Below, piece by piece: positions 6,859-13,258 of a DNA stretch of 37,452 nt (its first letter is position 1; every line of letters starts with the position of its first letter). Under the pieces are notes generated by a model that saw nothing but the letters and a program-made list of their open reading frames with translations, was not told the DNA's origin and made no database searches. Where the stretch lies: positions 1-37,452 of the forward strand of contig JALHRL010000031.1 of assembly GCA_022841465.1 (NCBI GenBank). The letters are read 5' to 3'. Source of the stretch: Bacteroidia bacterium (GTDB taxonomy: Bacteria > Bacteroidota > Bacteroidia > B-17B0 > Aurantibacillaceae). Made by a program: the position numbers and the translations under genes.

Positions 6859-7197
6859 TTAATCATTATAATTATAACTATTTGGACGACCACTCCAAAT
6901 ACTAAAATATCCTTTATGCTTACTTTCACCATATTGATTAATTACATACGGATAAGATCCAGTAAAAAATAAGTGATTTTCATTACCTTTAATTCTTAAT
7001 CTAAATGGATTACCTATTGTTTTTGTAATATCTGGAACTTCTTGACCTTCATAACCTGCTCCGTCTATTTTTTTATTTCCCAACATTTGACAAAGGATAG
7101 TTTTGTCTGTTTGATCTAACACAACAGCATAATCATTATGTGTCATATCATAACCCCAACTTGTGTGTAATATTTTACCTTTAAAATCTTTTTGCAT
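6859..7197 (-). CDS. Hypothetical protein (112 aa), first gene of the small-gene operon
   Basis: Beta-rich protein with many Gly, Tyr and Asn (KILHTSWGYDMTHNDYAVV, then HKGYFSIWSGRPNSYNYND). The N-terminal 'SWGYDMTHNDYAVVLDQT' has the look of small phage proteins described only as conserved hypotheticals. It is the first gene after the promoter at 7243-7272 and has an AT-rich leader with no Shine-Dalgarno site. Confidence 0.7.
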   Translation of the reverse strand: MQKDFKGKILHTSWGYDMTHNDYAVVLDQTDKTILCQMLGNKKIDGAGYEGQEVPDITKTIGNPFRLRIKGNENHLFFTGSYPYVINQYGESKHKGYFSIWSGRPNSYNYND

Positions 7198-7242
7198 TAT
7201 ATTTTTATAAAATTATTTTTAATAAATTATTGACCTATTTTT

Positions 7243-7272
7243 ATTATACAGCAACCCGTATAAATAACACAA
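7243..7272 (-). promoter_or_regulatory. Promoter with operator-like motif
   Basis: Minus strand: TTGTGT (7272-7267), 18-base spacer, TATAAT (7248-7243). The spacer and -10 carry ACGGGTTGCTGTAT (7259-7246), which matches 12 of 14 bases of the repeat at the 12813 promoter in the same register to the -10. It is followed by AGGTC in the leader, also shared. It drives the 7197-to-4272 genes. Confidence 0.55.
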
Positions 7273-7280
7273 ATTAATTC

Positions 7281-7289
7281 TGTGGATAA
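7281..7289 (-). promoter_or_regulatory. DnaA-box-like 9-mer
   Basis: TTATCCACA on the minus strand, a perfect match to the common bacterial DnaA box, ten bases upstream of the -35. The same 9-mer occurs at 198-206, and a one-mismatch version (TTTTCCACA) at 12852-12860 beside the other early-type promoter. Chance cannot be excluded for a 9-mer. Confidence 0.35.
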
Positions 7290-7290
7290 C

Positions 7291-7620
7291 TTACAAAACC
7301 CTTTTAAGTAAAAGATAAAATTCTCTAATTTCTTCTTGCTTTATTTTTTCTAAATTAGGATTTTCTGCAATTTTATAAGCATAATATCTACTTCCACTTT
7401 TACCAGTTTGCCATTCTCTATAAAATAATTCTGGATTATTTTTATATAACTCTGACATTCTTGCGGAAACTTCATAAGAGATTAAAACCCATTGATCAAA
7501 CTCATTAATATAATGCTCTCCAACTACTCTCCACAACGGAGTTAATTCATTTTTATTTTCTATATATTTTTTATAAAAAAAATAAAATATTGCTTGATGT
7601 TGTGTAATTTCTTTAATCAT
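7291..7620 (-). CDS. Hypothetical protein, possibly winged-helix (109 aa)
   Basis: Begins MIKEITQHQAIFYFFYKKYI. The ATG at 7620 is chosen over the longer in-frame start at 7752 because that extension would lie wholly inside the upstream gene, whereas 7620 gives an 8-base overlap. The segment 'LTPLWRVVGE', the helical 'VLISYEVSARMSELYKNNPE', then 'WQTGKSGSRYYAYKI' resembles a helix-turn-helix plus beta wing. It ends the replication operon. Function unknown; DNA binding is inferred only from this pattern. Confidence 0.65.
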   Translation of the reverse strand: MIKEITQHQAIFYFFYKKYIENKNELTPLWRVVGEHYINEFDQWVLISYEVSARMSELYKNNPELFYREWQTGKSGSRYYAYKIAENPNLEKIKQEEIREFYLLLKRVL

Positions 7621-7966
7621 ATTTTTTTGTTTGATTAAATTTAATAATTTTTTCCATAGCGTCCCAAAAAGAAGCCGGACAAAACCAACCTGTTTTATGC
7701 CTATTACCACTTTCGTCTTTGCGCCACATAGTAGCATATTTATCAAAAACAAAAGTGTCGCCTATATTATTCTCAAATTGCTTAACGAATTGTTTTCTAT
7801 ATGCTTCAATTTCTTCAATTCTATAAATTAGAACAGAATTTTCTTTTTTAGCTTTTACTTCTTCTTGCTTAATTTTTGCATTTTTTATATTCTCCAACAT
7901 TTTATCACTTGGAAAAATATCTTTTAATGCGTCTTTCTCTTCTTTTTTATCGTGTTTATTTTGCAT
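7613..7966 (-). CDS. Hypothetical protein (117 aa)
   Basis: A charged helical N-terminus (KNAKIKQEEVKAKKENSVLI) is followed by a more compact C-terminus with 'FVFDKYATMWRKDESGNRHK' and 'GWFCPASFWDAMEKI'. The Trp/Gly/Cys-rich C-terminal part looks like a small folded domain, but I do not recognise it. It lies between the 112-aa and 109-aa genes downstream of the initiator, so a role in replication is possible. Confidence 0.65.
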   Translation of the reverse strand: MQNKHDKKEEKDALKDIFPSDKMLENIKNAKIKQEEVKAKKENSVLIYRIEEIEAYRKQFVKQFENNIGDTFVFDKYATMWRKDESGNRHKTGWFCPASFWDAMEKIIKFNQTKKYD

Positions 7967-8003
7967 AAAATTGCTTGTTTTTTAAATTTATAATCAAAAC
8001 CTC

Positions 8004-8342
8004 TTATTCTAGTAAAAACTCTTCGCTAATGCTATTTTTGAGCGAATTAGGGCTATTATCTAGCAACCTTGCTAGTTCAATAATACTTTTTTCATCTTTT
8101 TGGAATAATAATTTTTTTATTTCTTCAATTTTTGGATCTTTTGGACTAATTAATTTAACTCTTTTAACATTTTCTTCTTGTGTTTTTTCTACATCAATAA
8201 ACACTCCGGAGCAAAAAGCAGGATTAATTAATTCTCCAGACTTAAACTCAATAAACCTTTTATCTTGATTTTGTAAGAAAAATTGTTTTTCCTCTTCATC
8301 AAGATATAATTCCTCCCCTTGTATATATATTCTATAAATCAT
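8004..8342 (-). CDS. Hypothetical protein (112 aa)
   Basis: Starts MIYRIYIQGEELYLDEEEKQ and has a beta-strand N-terminus (FIEFKSGELINPAFCSGVFI) and a helical C-terminus (KIEEIKKLLFQKDEKSIIEL). No recognised domain. It follows the initiator gene by 13 bases on the same transcript. Confidence 0.65.
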   Translation of the reverse strand: MIYRIYIQGEELYLDEEEKQFFLQNQDKRFIEFKSGELINPAFCSGVFIDVEKTQEENVKRVKLISPKDPKIEEIKKLLFQKDEKSIIELARLLDNSPNSLKNSISEEFLLE

Positions 8343-8355
8343 CTTTATTTTTTAT

Positions 8356-9204
8356 TTATTTATTATTTTTAATACTTGCGACCTTATCACTACTACTACC
8401 TTTTTCTTTTGCTTTGTTCTTTTCCTGCTCCCAGAATAAAATCAATTTTCCTAAATCTCTTCTTAATTCCGTTGGTTTTGTTATTTTAGGCGCATATGGT
8501 TTTGAAACTGCTTTTTTAAGATTATCAACCAACCATTTTATTTTTTCAAAACCAAGCTCATCAACTAATTCCTGTAAAGCATATCTTTCAGTTTTATTTG
8601 AATAAAATTTTTTGTATAAAGGATTTACTTTTTCAAAAGGATCTATTAAATCATTCCACTCACTCCCTTGCAAAAAAACTTTAGGTTTTTTGCTTTTCTT
8701 TTGTATATTATTTCTTTCTTTTCTTTCTTTTCTTTTGTATGTAGTCAATAAGCTACTACTATTTGTAGTCAATTGACTACAACTTTCAGTAGTCAATAAG
8801 CTACTAGTTTGTTCATTTTGACTACTACCTATTTTACTACTAGCTTGCAGACTACTATTTTTCTTTTTAGCTATTCTTTGTGGTCTTTTTTCAACTTTCC
8901 ACATTGAATAATCTTGATTAATGCCATATCCTTGTTCTGTTTTAAGTAGTAGCTTATAAGCTACTAGTGATTTTAATGCCCTAAAGACATTTACTTGTTT
9001 CATACCTGTTATAACCACAAATTGAGATAAAGAAATTTTATCAAAGTCTTTTCTTCTGTTGCCTTTGACCCAGCCCCAAGTTTTTCGTAGAACAACCCAA
9101 AGGACACGAACCTCGCTACCAGACAAACTTGTTTTAGCTAATATTTCAGCTAACTCATTAGCTACCTTAAAAAAACCGTTTTTTGTAGAAGGGTTTACAC
9201 TCAT
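8356..9204 (-). CDS. Replication initiator, phage O-like
   Basis: 282 aa. The N-terminal domain (about residues 8-105) has the pattern of phage replication protein O: 'GFFKVANELAEILAKTSLSG', 'VLWVVLRKTWGWVKGNRRKD', 'ISLSQFVVITGMKQVNVFRA' and 'LLLKTEQGYGINQDYSMW', a winged helix that binds origin iterons. Residues about 115-155 form a Ser/Thr/Gln linker whose codons are the iterons themselves, followed by a Lys-rich stretch. The C-terminal domain (from FLQGSEWNDLIDPF) would recruit a helicase or loader; no helicase gene is seen in the window, so the host's is presumably used. It overlaps the HNH gene by 4 bases. The arrangement closely matches lambda O, whose gene also contains the origin. Confidence 0.85.
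   Translation of the reverse strand: MSVNPSTKNGFFKVANELAEILAKTSLSGSEVRVLWVVLRKTWGWVKGNRRKDFDKISLSQFVVITGMKQVNVFRALKSLVAYKLLLKTEQGYGINQDYSMWKVEKRPQRIAKKKNSSLQASSKIGSSQNEQTSSLLTTESCSQLTTNSSSLLTTYKRKERKERNNIQKKSKKPKVFLQGSEWNDLIDPFEKVNPLYKKFYSNKTERYALQELVDELGFEKIKWLVDNLKKAVSKPYAPKITKPTELRRDLGKLILFWEQEKNKAKEKGSSSDKVASIKNNK
8741..8964. other. Probable replication origin: palindromic iterons inside the initiator gene
   Basis: Three 16-bp sites start exactly 24 bp apart at 8741, 8765 and 8789, and a fourth lies at 8949-8964. The first and third read GTAGTCAATAAGCTAC, the second GTAGTCAATTGACTAC (perfect palindrome) and the fourth GTAGCTTATAAGCTAC (perfect palindrome). They are thus combinations of two half-sites, GTAGTCAA and GTAGCTTA. 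Extra ACTAC/TAGTAG half-sites lie at 8818-8860. Next to them, 8680-8740 is a strand-asymmetric purine/pyrimidine AT-rich run. Iterons plus an adjacent AT-rich run inside the O gene is the lambda origin plan. Confidence 0.8.
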
Positions 9205-9587
9205 ATTATCTTATTGCTTTTTTGTGAATTACAACTGCGACATAAAGTTTGAAGATTATCAATATCTAGGCTACCTCCATAACTTTCAGGTGTAATATGA
9301 TCAACACTTAAATTCTCTCTTGTCATACAGATTTTACAAGTAAAATTATCTCGTTTCCAAACTTTCCATTTAAGCGAGTGTGGTATTGATACTTTAATAT
9401 AATCAAATACTATTCTTTGTTTTCTATTAGCTCCCCAAAACTGCATTTCGTTAAATACAATAATAAAACAGTATTTACAAATAACACTTTTATTATTGTA
9501 TTGAAATGTTTTAGGGTCTGATATGTGATACTTTTTTTGACAAATATTACAAATATCATAACCATTTTCTTTTTGAGGATTAGACAT
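9201..9587 (-). CDS. HNH endonuclease
   Basis: 128 aa. The N-terminal half has two Cys pairs (CNIC and CKYC), a possible zinc ribbon. The C-terminal half is a classic HNH core: 'FTCKICMTRENLSVDHITPE', then 'YGGSLDIDNLQTLCRSCNSQ', with the catalytic His in VDH, the Asn in IDNL, and two CxxC pairs for zinc. It lies between the initiator and the nuclease-translocase fusion. HNH enzymes of this size may be packaging-associated nickases or free-standing homing enzymes; its place among replication genes rather than beside TerL leaves both possible. Confidence 0.85.
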   Translation of the reverse strand: MSNPQKENGYDICNICQKKYHISDPKTFQYNNKSVICKYCFIIVFNEMQFWGANRKQRIVFDYIKVSIPHSLKWKVWKRDNFTCKICMTRENLSVDHITPESYGGSLDIDNLQTLCRSCNSQKSNKII

Positions 9588-9591
9588 AGTG

Positions 9592-11721
9592 TTATTTTGT
9601 TAAATATCCTTGTAATCTTTCAATTCCTTTATCTCCGGCAAATAACATATCGCCCTTTCCAAGTAGTTTTTCTCCTCCTTTTTCATCTATTACAACTTGG
9701 CTATCTATTGCTTTTGCTGTTCTAAATAAAACTTTTGTTGGAAAATTAGCTTTAATAGTTCCTGTAATAACATCTGTGCTAGGCCTTTGAGTAGCTAACA
9801 CTAAATGAATACCTGCTGATCTACCCATTTGAGCTAGCAATAAAATTAATTTTTCAATTTCTTTAGAAACATTTGTTTCTTTTTTCTTTTCTTCTTCTTC
9901 TCCTGCGCGTGGACCTTTTTGAAAAACTTTTCCAGTTTTTATCCATTCTGTATGGATAAAATTTTGCATAATAATATCTCCAAACTCATCAAATATTACA
10001 ACTATATAATTAAGATCAGTTTCTGATATATCTTTTAATCCTTTTTTAGATAATATTTCATATCTTTTTTTCATTTCAGTATGCAAATCCTGTAAATAGC
10101 TCCAAATATCCATAATAGCTGTCGCATATACCTCGCTATTTCGCTTAAATTTGATTAATTCAACCATTTTAGGGTCAAAAAGGTGTAATAATACCTTTTT
10201 ATCTTTTGAAAGCTGTTCTATGAGAGAATTTAAGAAAACAGACTTTCCACTACCAGAGGATCCCGCAACCAAAAGATGAGGTGCTTCGGTTAATGGAATA
10301 TTTCTACTATTTCCATAAGCGTCTTGACCTATCTTTATATTTTTTATATTACTATCTTTTACACTTAATGCCGGAAATGTTCTATCCTTTTTAGGAATTT
10401 CAAAACCAACAAAAGTGCTAAAAGGAATAGGAGCCAATATTCTAACTCCAGAAACTCCTAAAACTTGTTCTATATCTTCAACATAGTTTGCTATTTTAGA
10501 CATTTTAATACCTATGGACGGGGTATATTGATATAAATCAATACTAGCTCCCTCTACTTTACCCTCAAAAGATAAAGATAATCCGTGTTCCATAAGTTTT
10601 GTTTGTATTTTTTCTTCTGTTTTCATTTTAGAATAATCAATATTTTTTGCTTCTACAAAACTCTCTTCTATTGTTTTCATCATTTTTCTCAAATTTCCAG
10701 AGTTTTGTATTTGCTTTTTTAATAAATCTGTTAATGTTTCAACCTCGTGTTTTTTCATAAGTTTAGCCACCTCCTCTCTTTCGTCTAATCTGTGGATATA
10801 ACTTATGATCCCTAACTCGCTATCTTCTCTAAAGATAGAAAATAAATTAGGCAAATATACCATTTGACCTTGTAAAGCTAAAACTATATCTTGGTATAAT
10901 CTTAAATAAAAATCAAAAAATAAATCTGATTTACTATATACAATTTCAATAGGTAAAACTTGTTTTACTGTTTTATCTCTATTTGGTGTAGTTTTTACTT
11001 CTTCGTAAATAAAAGAGTAAGGTTCTTCTCCATATTTTGCATATACTAAAAAGTAATACTGGACTGCTTGAATTATTTTAGCTCCGTCTATTTCATCTGG
11101 TTTTGAAAAATTAGAAACAGTTTTATAATCCACTATTTTTAATTTTCCGTCTTCTCTAATTATTTTATCTACATAACCCTTTAGTTTTATAGGTAAATTT
11201 AAATTTACTCCTCTCCACTCAACACTTATTTTTTCTTCAATTTTTTCTTCAATAGCTACAACCTCAACATTCTTTTTGTAAGGCAATTCTTTTACATAAG
11301 AATTAAATACAAAAGCAAATATTTCTTGTGCTTTTGCTTTATTTGGTATTTTTTCAGAATATTTAATAAATCCGTCATTATAATCTTCTAAAAATTGCAT
11401 ACCAGTTTTAAGCCCTAATAATATTCCCTCTTCTTCGGAAGTTATTGGTGTGTCTGTGCCACCATAATAAACCGCACAAGCTCTGTGAAAAGCTGTGCCT
11501 ATAATACTTTTAATAGAATTTGCAGTATCATAACTATCCCCATTTATATATTTGATTTTTGCTAGTATTGGATTACTACAAAAAGCGTTCATAAAAGAAT
11601 AGGAAAAATGTTTTACAACAAATCCGTCTTTTACTTCTTCATTACTCGTCCAAGTGTCCTTGATCACTTTCGGGACCTTGAGTTTCATCTTGATTTTCTT
11701 TGGTTTTTTTGTTTGTTTCAT
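9592..11721 (-). CDS. RecB-like nuclease fused to FtsK-type DNA translocase
   Basis: 709 aa in two recognisable parts. Residues about 35-270 are a PD-(D/E)XK nuclease of the RecB/Cas4 type: GTAFH with His79, GYVDKI with Asp185, IVDYKT with Asp198 and Lys200, and QAVQYY with Gln219. Residues about 370-445 match the FtsK alpha domain (YTPSIGIKMSKIA, LGVSGVRILAPIPFSTFVGF), and 450-709 the RecA-like motor: Walker A GSSGSGKS (487-494), Walker B VVIFDE (574-579), then ATQRPSTDVITGTIKANFPT and KLLGKGDMLF. No gamma (KOPS-reading) domain or membrane region is present. The start at 11721, or the in-frame ATG at 11688, overlaps the recT gene by 47-80 bases. Inferred role: a motor-driven exonuclease that resects ends for RecT, comparable in logic to RecBCD or HerA-NurA. 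Confidence 0.88.
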   Translation of the reverse strand: MKQTKKPKKIKMKLKVPKVIKDTWTSNEEVKDGFVVKHFSYSFMNAFCSNPILAKIKYINGDSYDTANSIKSIIGTAFHRACAVYYGGTDTPITSEEEGILLGLKTGMQFLEDYNDGFIKYSEKIPNKAKAQEIFAFVFNSYVKELPYKKNVEVVAIEEKIEEKISVEWRGVNLNLPIKLKGYVDKIIREDGKLKIVDYKTVSNFSKPDEIDGAKIIQAVQYYFLVYAKYGEEPYSFIYEEVKTTPNRDKTVKQVLPIEIVYSKSDLFFDFYLRLYQDIVLALQGQMVYLPNLFSIFREDSELGIISYIHRLDEREEVAKLMKKHEVETLTDLLKKQIQNSGNLRKMMKTIEESFVEAKNIDYSKMKTEEKIQTKLMEHGLSLSFEGKVEGASIDLYQYTPSIGIKMSKIANYVEDIEQVLGVSGVRILAPIPFSTFVGFEIPKKDRTFPALSVKDSNIKNIKIGQDAYGNSRNIPLTEAPHLLVAGSSGSGKSVFLNSLIEQLSKDKKVLLHLFDPKMVELIKFKRNSEVYATAIMDIWSYLQDLHTEMKKRYEILSKKGLKDISETDLNYIVVIFDEFGDIIMQNFIHTEWIKTGKVFQKGPRAGEEEEKKKETNVSKEIEKLILLLAQMGRSAGIHLVLATQRPSTDVITGTIKANFPTKVLFRTAKAIDSQVVIDEKGGEKLLGKGDMLFAGDKGIERLQGYLTK

Positions 11722-12553
11722 TTGGCGATTTTATAAAATTACCCATTAATAATGATTTACTTTGTTCTATTGCATTTGGTAGTCTTTCTGCTAAAGTGCT
11801 TTCTTGATTATCAATATGCATAGCTAGATTAATTGTTTCATTTTTTGGTAAGAATTTTTGGAATTGCTTTAATACTGTCTTTCTCCACATATTTAATTCC
11901 GGATCATTTGCAGAGTTCCAAGGAGAATATTTACCATTTGGATCAAAAGATTTAGAAAATTTTTGTGCGTGTGCTAGTATATCTTTTCCATTCATATATC
12001 TAACACTTTCTTGGTCCTTATACATTATTCTCACATATGCTCCTATTGGTTTTCCTCTTTCTTCTGCGGATAGAGTTAAATCAATTTCGTGTTTTAATTC
12101 TCCGTTTGAGTAAGAAAAAATATCTTTTTCTCTAATAATATCAGAAGTTATTTTCTGTATTCCTGCTTTATAGAAAAGCGTGACCCAACCTTGATAACCA
12201 ACTTGTAATTGAGCTACTTTTTTTGCTTTCCATTCTCCTTTTTCATCTTTATACTTATTGTTATAAGCAACCACATAACATTCTCCGGATATTTGACTTG
12301 GCATAAATCCTAAAAAAGCCATATTTAAATAAGCGTCTATAACACTTTTAGGATCTGATAAAGCTATATCTGGATTTCTTTCCATATCCATAGACATAGC
12401 TGATAAAAATTTTAATGTTTTTTCTTTATTTCCATTAAAATAATTAGCAAGTTTATTTTGGTATTTTGTCATAAATTGATTATTTATAGACAAAGCCTTT
12501 TTTTCTTGAATAGTTAATTCTACTTTATTTTCTTGTTTTTTATTGTCTTGCAT
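11642..12553 (-). CDS. recT: RecT-family single-strand annealing protein
   Basis: 303 aa. The family core is clear: KTLKFLSAMSMDMERNPDI, 'DAYLNMAFLGFMPSQISGEC', 'VAQLQVGYQGWVTLFYKAGI', and 'SPWNSANDPELNMWRKTVLK'. RecT coats single strands and anneals complementary ones for phage recombination and repair. In RecE/RecT systems the partner is a 5'-3' exonuclease; here the next, overlapping gene is the nuclease-FtsK fusion, which most likely takes that role. The C-terminal tail is acidic and polar (KENQDETQGPESDQGHLDE), as in many annealases. No SSB gene is recognised in the window. Confidence 0.93.
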   Translation of the reverse strand: MQDNKKQENKVELTIQEKKALSINNQFMTKYQNKLANYFNGNKEKTLKFLSAMSMDMERNPDIALSDPKSVIDAYLNMAFLGFMPSQISGECYVVAYNNKYKDEKGEWKAKKVAQLQVGYQGWVTLFYKAGIQKITSDIIREKDIFSYSNGELKHEIDLTLSAEERGKPIGAYVRIMYKDQESVRYMNGKDILAHAQKFSKSFDPNGKYSPWNSANDPELNMWRKTVLKQFQKFLPKNETINLAMHIDNQESTLAERLPNAIEQSKSLLMGNFIKSPNETNKKTKENQDETQGPESDQGHLDE

Positions 12554-12584
12554 TATATAATTAAATTGTTAATTTGTAAGGTTT

Positions 12585-12620
12585 AGAGAAGTCCTCTTTT
12601 TTGAGGGCTTTTCTTTTATA
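12585..12620 (+). terminator. Hairpin with T run between the KGG and recT genes
   Basis: A 12-pair stem, 12585-12596 with 12603-12614, with a six-T loop. In the plus sense two pairs are G-U and the stem is followed by TTTTATA; in the minus sense those pairs become A-C mismatches. It therefore looks like a terminator for plus-strand (antisense) transcripts, although both flanking genes are on the minus strand. Confidence 0.45.
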
Positions 12621-12774
12621 CCGACCCCTGTTTAGCTTTGTCCCAGCGTTTTTCTACTAATTTTTTAAAGTATTTTTTCCCATACTTTTTTTTAACCGCT
12701 AGACCTCCTTTTCTCGCGACTTCACTTTGAAGAAGTCCTGTTTTTTTCTTTTCTTTCTTTAAAACTTTTGGCAT
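12616..12774 (-). CDS. Small basic 'KGG' protein (52 aa)
   Basis: Begins MPKVLKKEKKKTGLLQSEVA, then RKGGLAVKKKYGKKYFKKLV and EKRWDKAKQGSV. The 'A-R-K-G-G-L-A-x-K-K-K-Y-G' pattern followed by 'Y-F-K-K-L' resembles small KGG/stress-type proteins that, from memory, are frequent in Patescibacteria and their elements. It is very basic and probably binds nucleic acid. It is the first gene after the promoter at 12813-12841 and lies 63 bases upstream of recT. A 16-base leader motif (12792-12807) sits 17 bases before its ATG. Confidence 0.65.
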   Translation of the reverse strand: MPKVLKKEKKKTGLLQSEVARKGGLAVKKKYGKKYFKKLVEKRWDKAKQGSV

Positions 12775-12791
12775 AAAATAATATTAATTTT

Positions 12792-12807
12792 TTAATAAAC
12801 GACCTTT
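12792..12807 (-). promoter_or_regulatory. 16-base leader motif, copy 1
   Basis: AAAGGTCGTTTATTAA on the minus strand, ending 17 bases before the KGG gene ATG. The identical 16 bases occur on the plus strand at 14665-14680, ending 18 bases before the holin-candidate ATG. A shorter relative (AGGTC, then TTATTAA) precedes the gene starting at 7197. It may act in translation initiation in place of a Shine-Dalgarno site. Confidence 0.4.
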
Positions 12808-12812
12808 ATTCT

Positions 12813-12841
12813 ATTATACGGCAACCTGTAAAATTATGCAA
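12813..12841 (-). promoter_or_regulatory. Promoter of the recombination/replication operon
   Basis: Minus strand TTGCAT (12841-12836), 17-base spacer, TATAAT (12818-12813). The promoter is embedded in the two 14-bp repeats at 12816-12829 and 12841-12854, one covering the spacer and -10 edge and the other the upstream edge of the -35, as expected for a repressor or activator site. Confidence 0.6.
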
Positions 12842-12854
12842 TACGGCAACCTGT
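12816..12854. repeat. Two 14-bp direct repeats (operator candidate)
   Basis: ATACGGCAACCTGT occurs at 12816-12829 and 12841-12854, start to start 25 bp apart. A third, 12 of 14 matching copy lies at 7246-7259 in the same register to its -10 element. Shared placement at two promoters suggests a common phage regulator, as yet unidentified. Confidence 0.6.
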
Positions 12855-12863
12855 GGAAAACTT

Positions 12864-12887
12864 TATTATTTAACTTATTAAATAATA
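12864..12887. repeat. Perfect 10-bp inverted repeat
   Basis: TATTATTTAA and TTAAATAATA separated by CTTA. It lies just upstream of the operator repeats. All A/T, so it could be a protein-binding palindrome, a weak terminator or chance in AT-rich DNA. Confidence 0.4.
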
Positions 12888-12918
12888 GGGTTCTGGAAAA
12901 AATATGTTAATAACTTAA

Positions 12919-12947
12919 AATAAGCCCTTATAAAATAAGGGTTTATT
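12919..12947. terminator. 13-pair hairpin in the control region
   Basis: AATAAGCCCTTAT pairs with ATAAGGGTTTATT across an AAA loop, with one G-U pair in the plus sense. Flanks are A/T-rich but have no clean T run. It may insulate the two divergent transcription units. Confidence 0.4.
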
Positions 12948-12986
12948 GATATTTGTTTATACTTTTCCATTACTTTTCCATTACCT

Positions 12987-13016
12987 TTGGATTTTTGTTT
13001 AATAGTTTGATATAAT
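12987..13016 (+). promoter_or_regulatory. Plus-strand promoter for the candidate small RNA
   Basis: TTGGAT at 12987-12992, an 18-base spacer, and a perfect TATAAT at 13011-13016. A strong terminator follows about 90 bases downstream with no convincing gene between. Confidence 0.5.
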
Positions 13017-13018
13017 AT

Positions 13019-13107
13019 AAATACATCTTTTTTATTATATTTTTAGATGTATTTCATAGGTAGGATCCTAAAGATAAAAAGCACTCTCCCCAAAGGGTGC
13101 TTTTTGC
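13019..13107 (+). ncRNA. Candidate small RNA (about 85-90 nt)
   Basis: Between the promoter at 12987-13016 and the terminator at 13076-13105. AAATACATCT (13019-13028) pairs with AGATGTATTT (13045-13054) around a U-rich loop. TAGGATCCTA (13061-13070) is a perfect palindrome, and the last hairpin is the terminator. Start of transcription near 13022 is approximate, and if correct it would trim the first stem by a few pairs. No homology to a named RNA recognised. The whole unit is non-coding in all frames of any length. Confidence 0.4.
13076..13107 (+). terminator. Rho-independent terminator
   Basis: AAAAAGCACTC (13076-13086) pairs with GGGTGCTTTTT (13095-13105) around the loop TCCCCAAA. This is a textbook terminator in the plus sense and nearly as good in the minus sense. 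Confidence 0.75.
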
Positions 13108-13188
13108 TATATAATATATTTATGGAGGACTTTTTGGTTTTTGTATTCTGTAAATTTTCTGGCAATTACTGGGAATATCCTTATATCC

Positions 13189-13215
13189 AAAACTAGTAGC
13201 AATACTAGTTTTTTT
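13189..13215. terminator. Bidirectional terminator-like hairpin
   Basis: AAAACTAGTA (13189-13198) and TACTAGTTTT (13203-13212) around GCAA, followed by TTT. Low in GC, and only five bases from the HNH promoter -10, so it could instead be an operator. Confidence 0.4.
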
Positions 13216-13217
13216 GG

Positions 13218-13223
13218 TATAAT
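13218..13223 (+). promoter_or_regulatory. -10 element upstream of the HNH gene
   Basis: Perfect TATAAT about 36 bases upstream of the HNH ATG. No good -35 is seen because the hairpin at 13189-13212 occupies that place, which would fit activator-dependent or repressible transcription. Confidence 0.4.
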
Positions 13224-13258
13224 AAAATTGAATATGATCATCTTTAAATTTTAATAAT

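Larger units (their letters stand above)
12775..13258. other. Divergent control region (no long ORF)
   Basis: 484 bases between the minus-strand recombination operon and the plus-strand genes. It contains the minus-strand promoter with two operator-like repeats, a perfect 10-bp inverted repeat, a 13-pair hairpin, the direct repeat TTTTCCATTAC twice (12963-12984), a plus-strand promoter, a candidate small RNA with its terminator, another hairpin and the promoter of the HNH gene. A 24-codon reading frame at 13122-13196 (MEDFLVFVFCKFSGNYWEYP) is possible but unsupported. Confidence 0.7.

Noticed and set aside
7621-7752. N-terminal extension of the 109-aa gene
   Set aside because: Would lie fully inside the upstream gene in another frame; the ATG at 7620 gives a normal 8-base overlap.
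8700-8970. CRISPR-like array
   Set aside because: The repeats are short palindromic iterons at 24-bp spacing with no spacer-like variable 30-mers, and they are inside a coding gene.
13122-13196. 24-codon frame with an upstream TATAAT
   Set aside because: Too short, no ribosome site, and its end overlaps the hairpin at 13189-13212.
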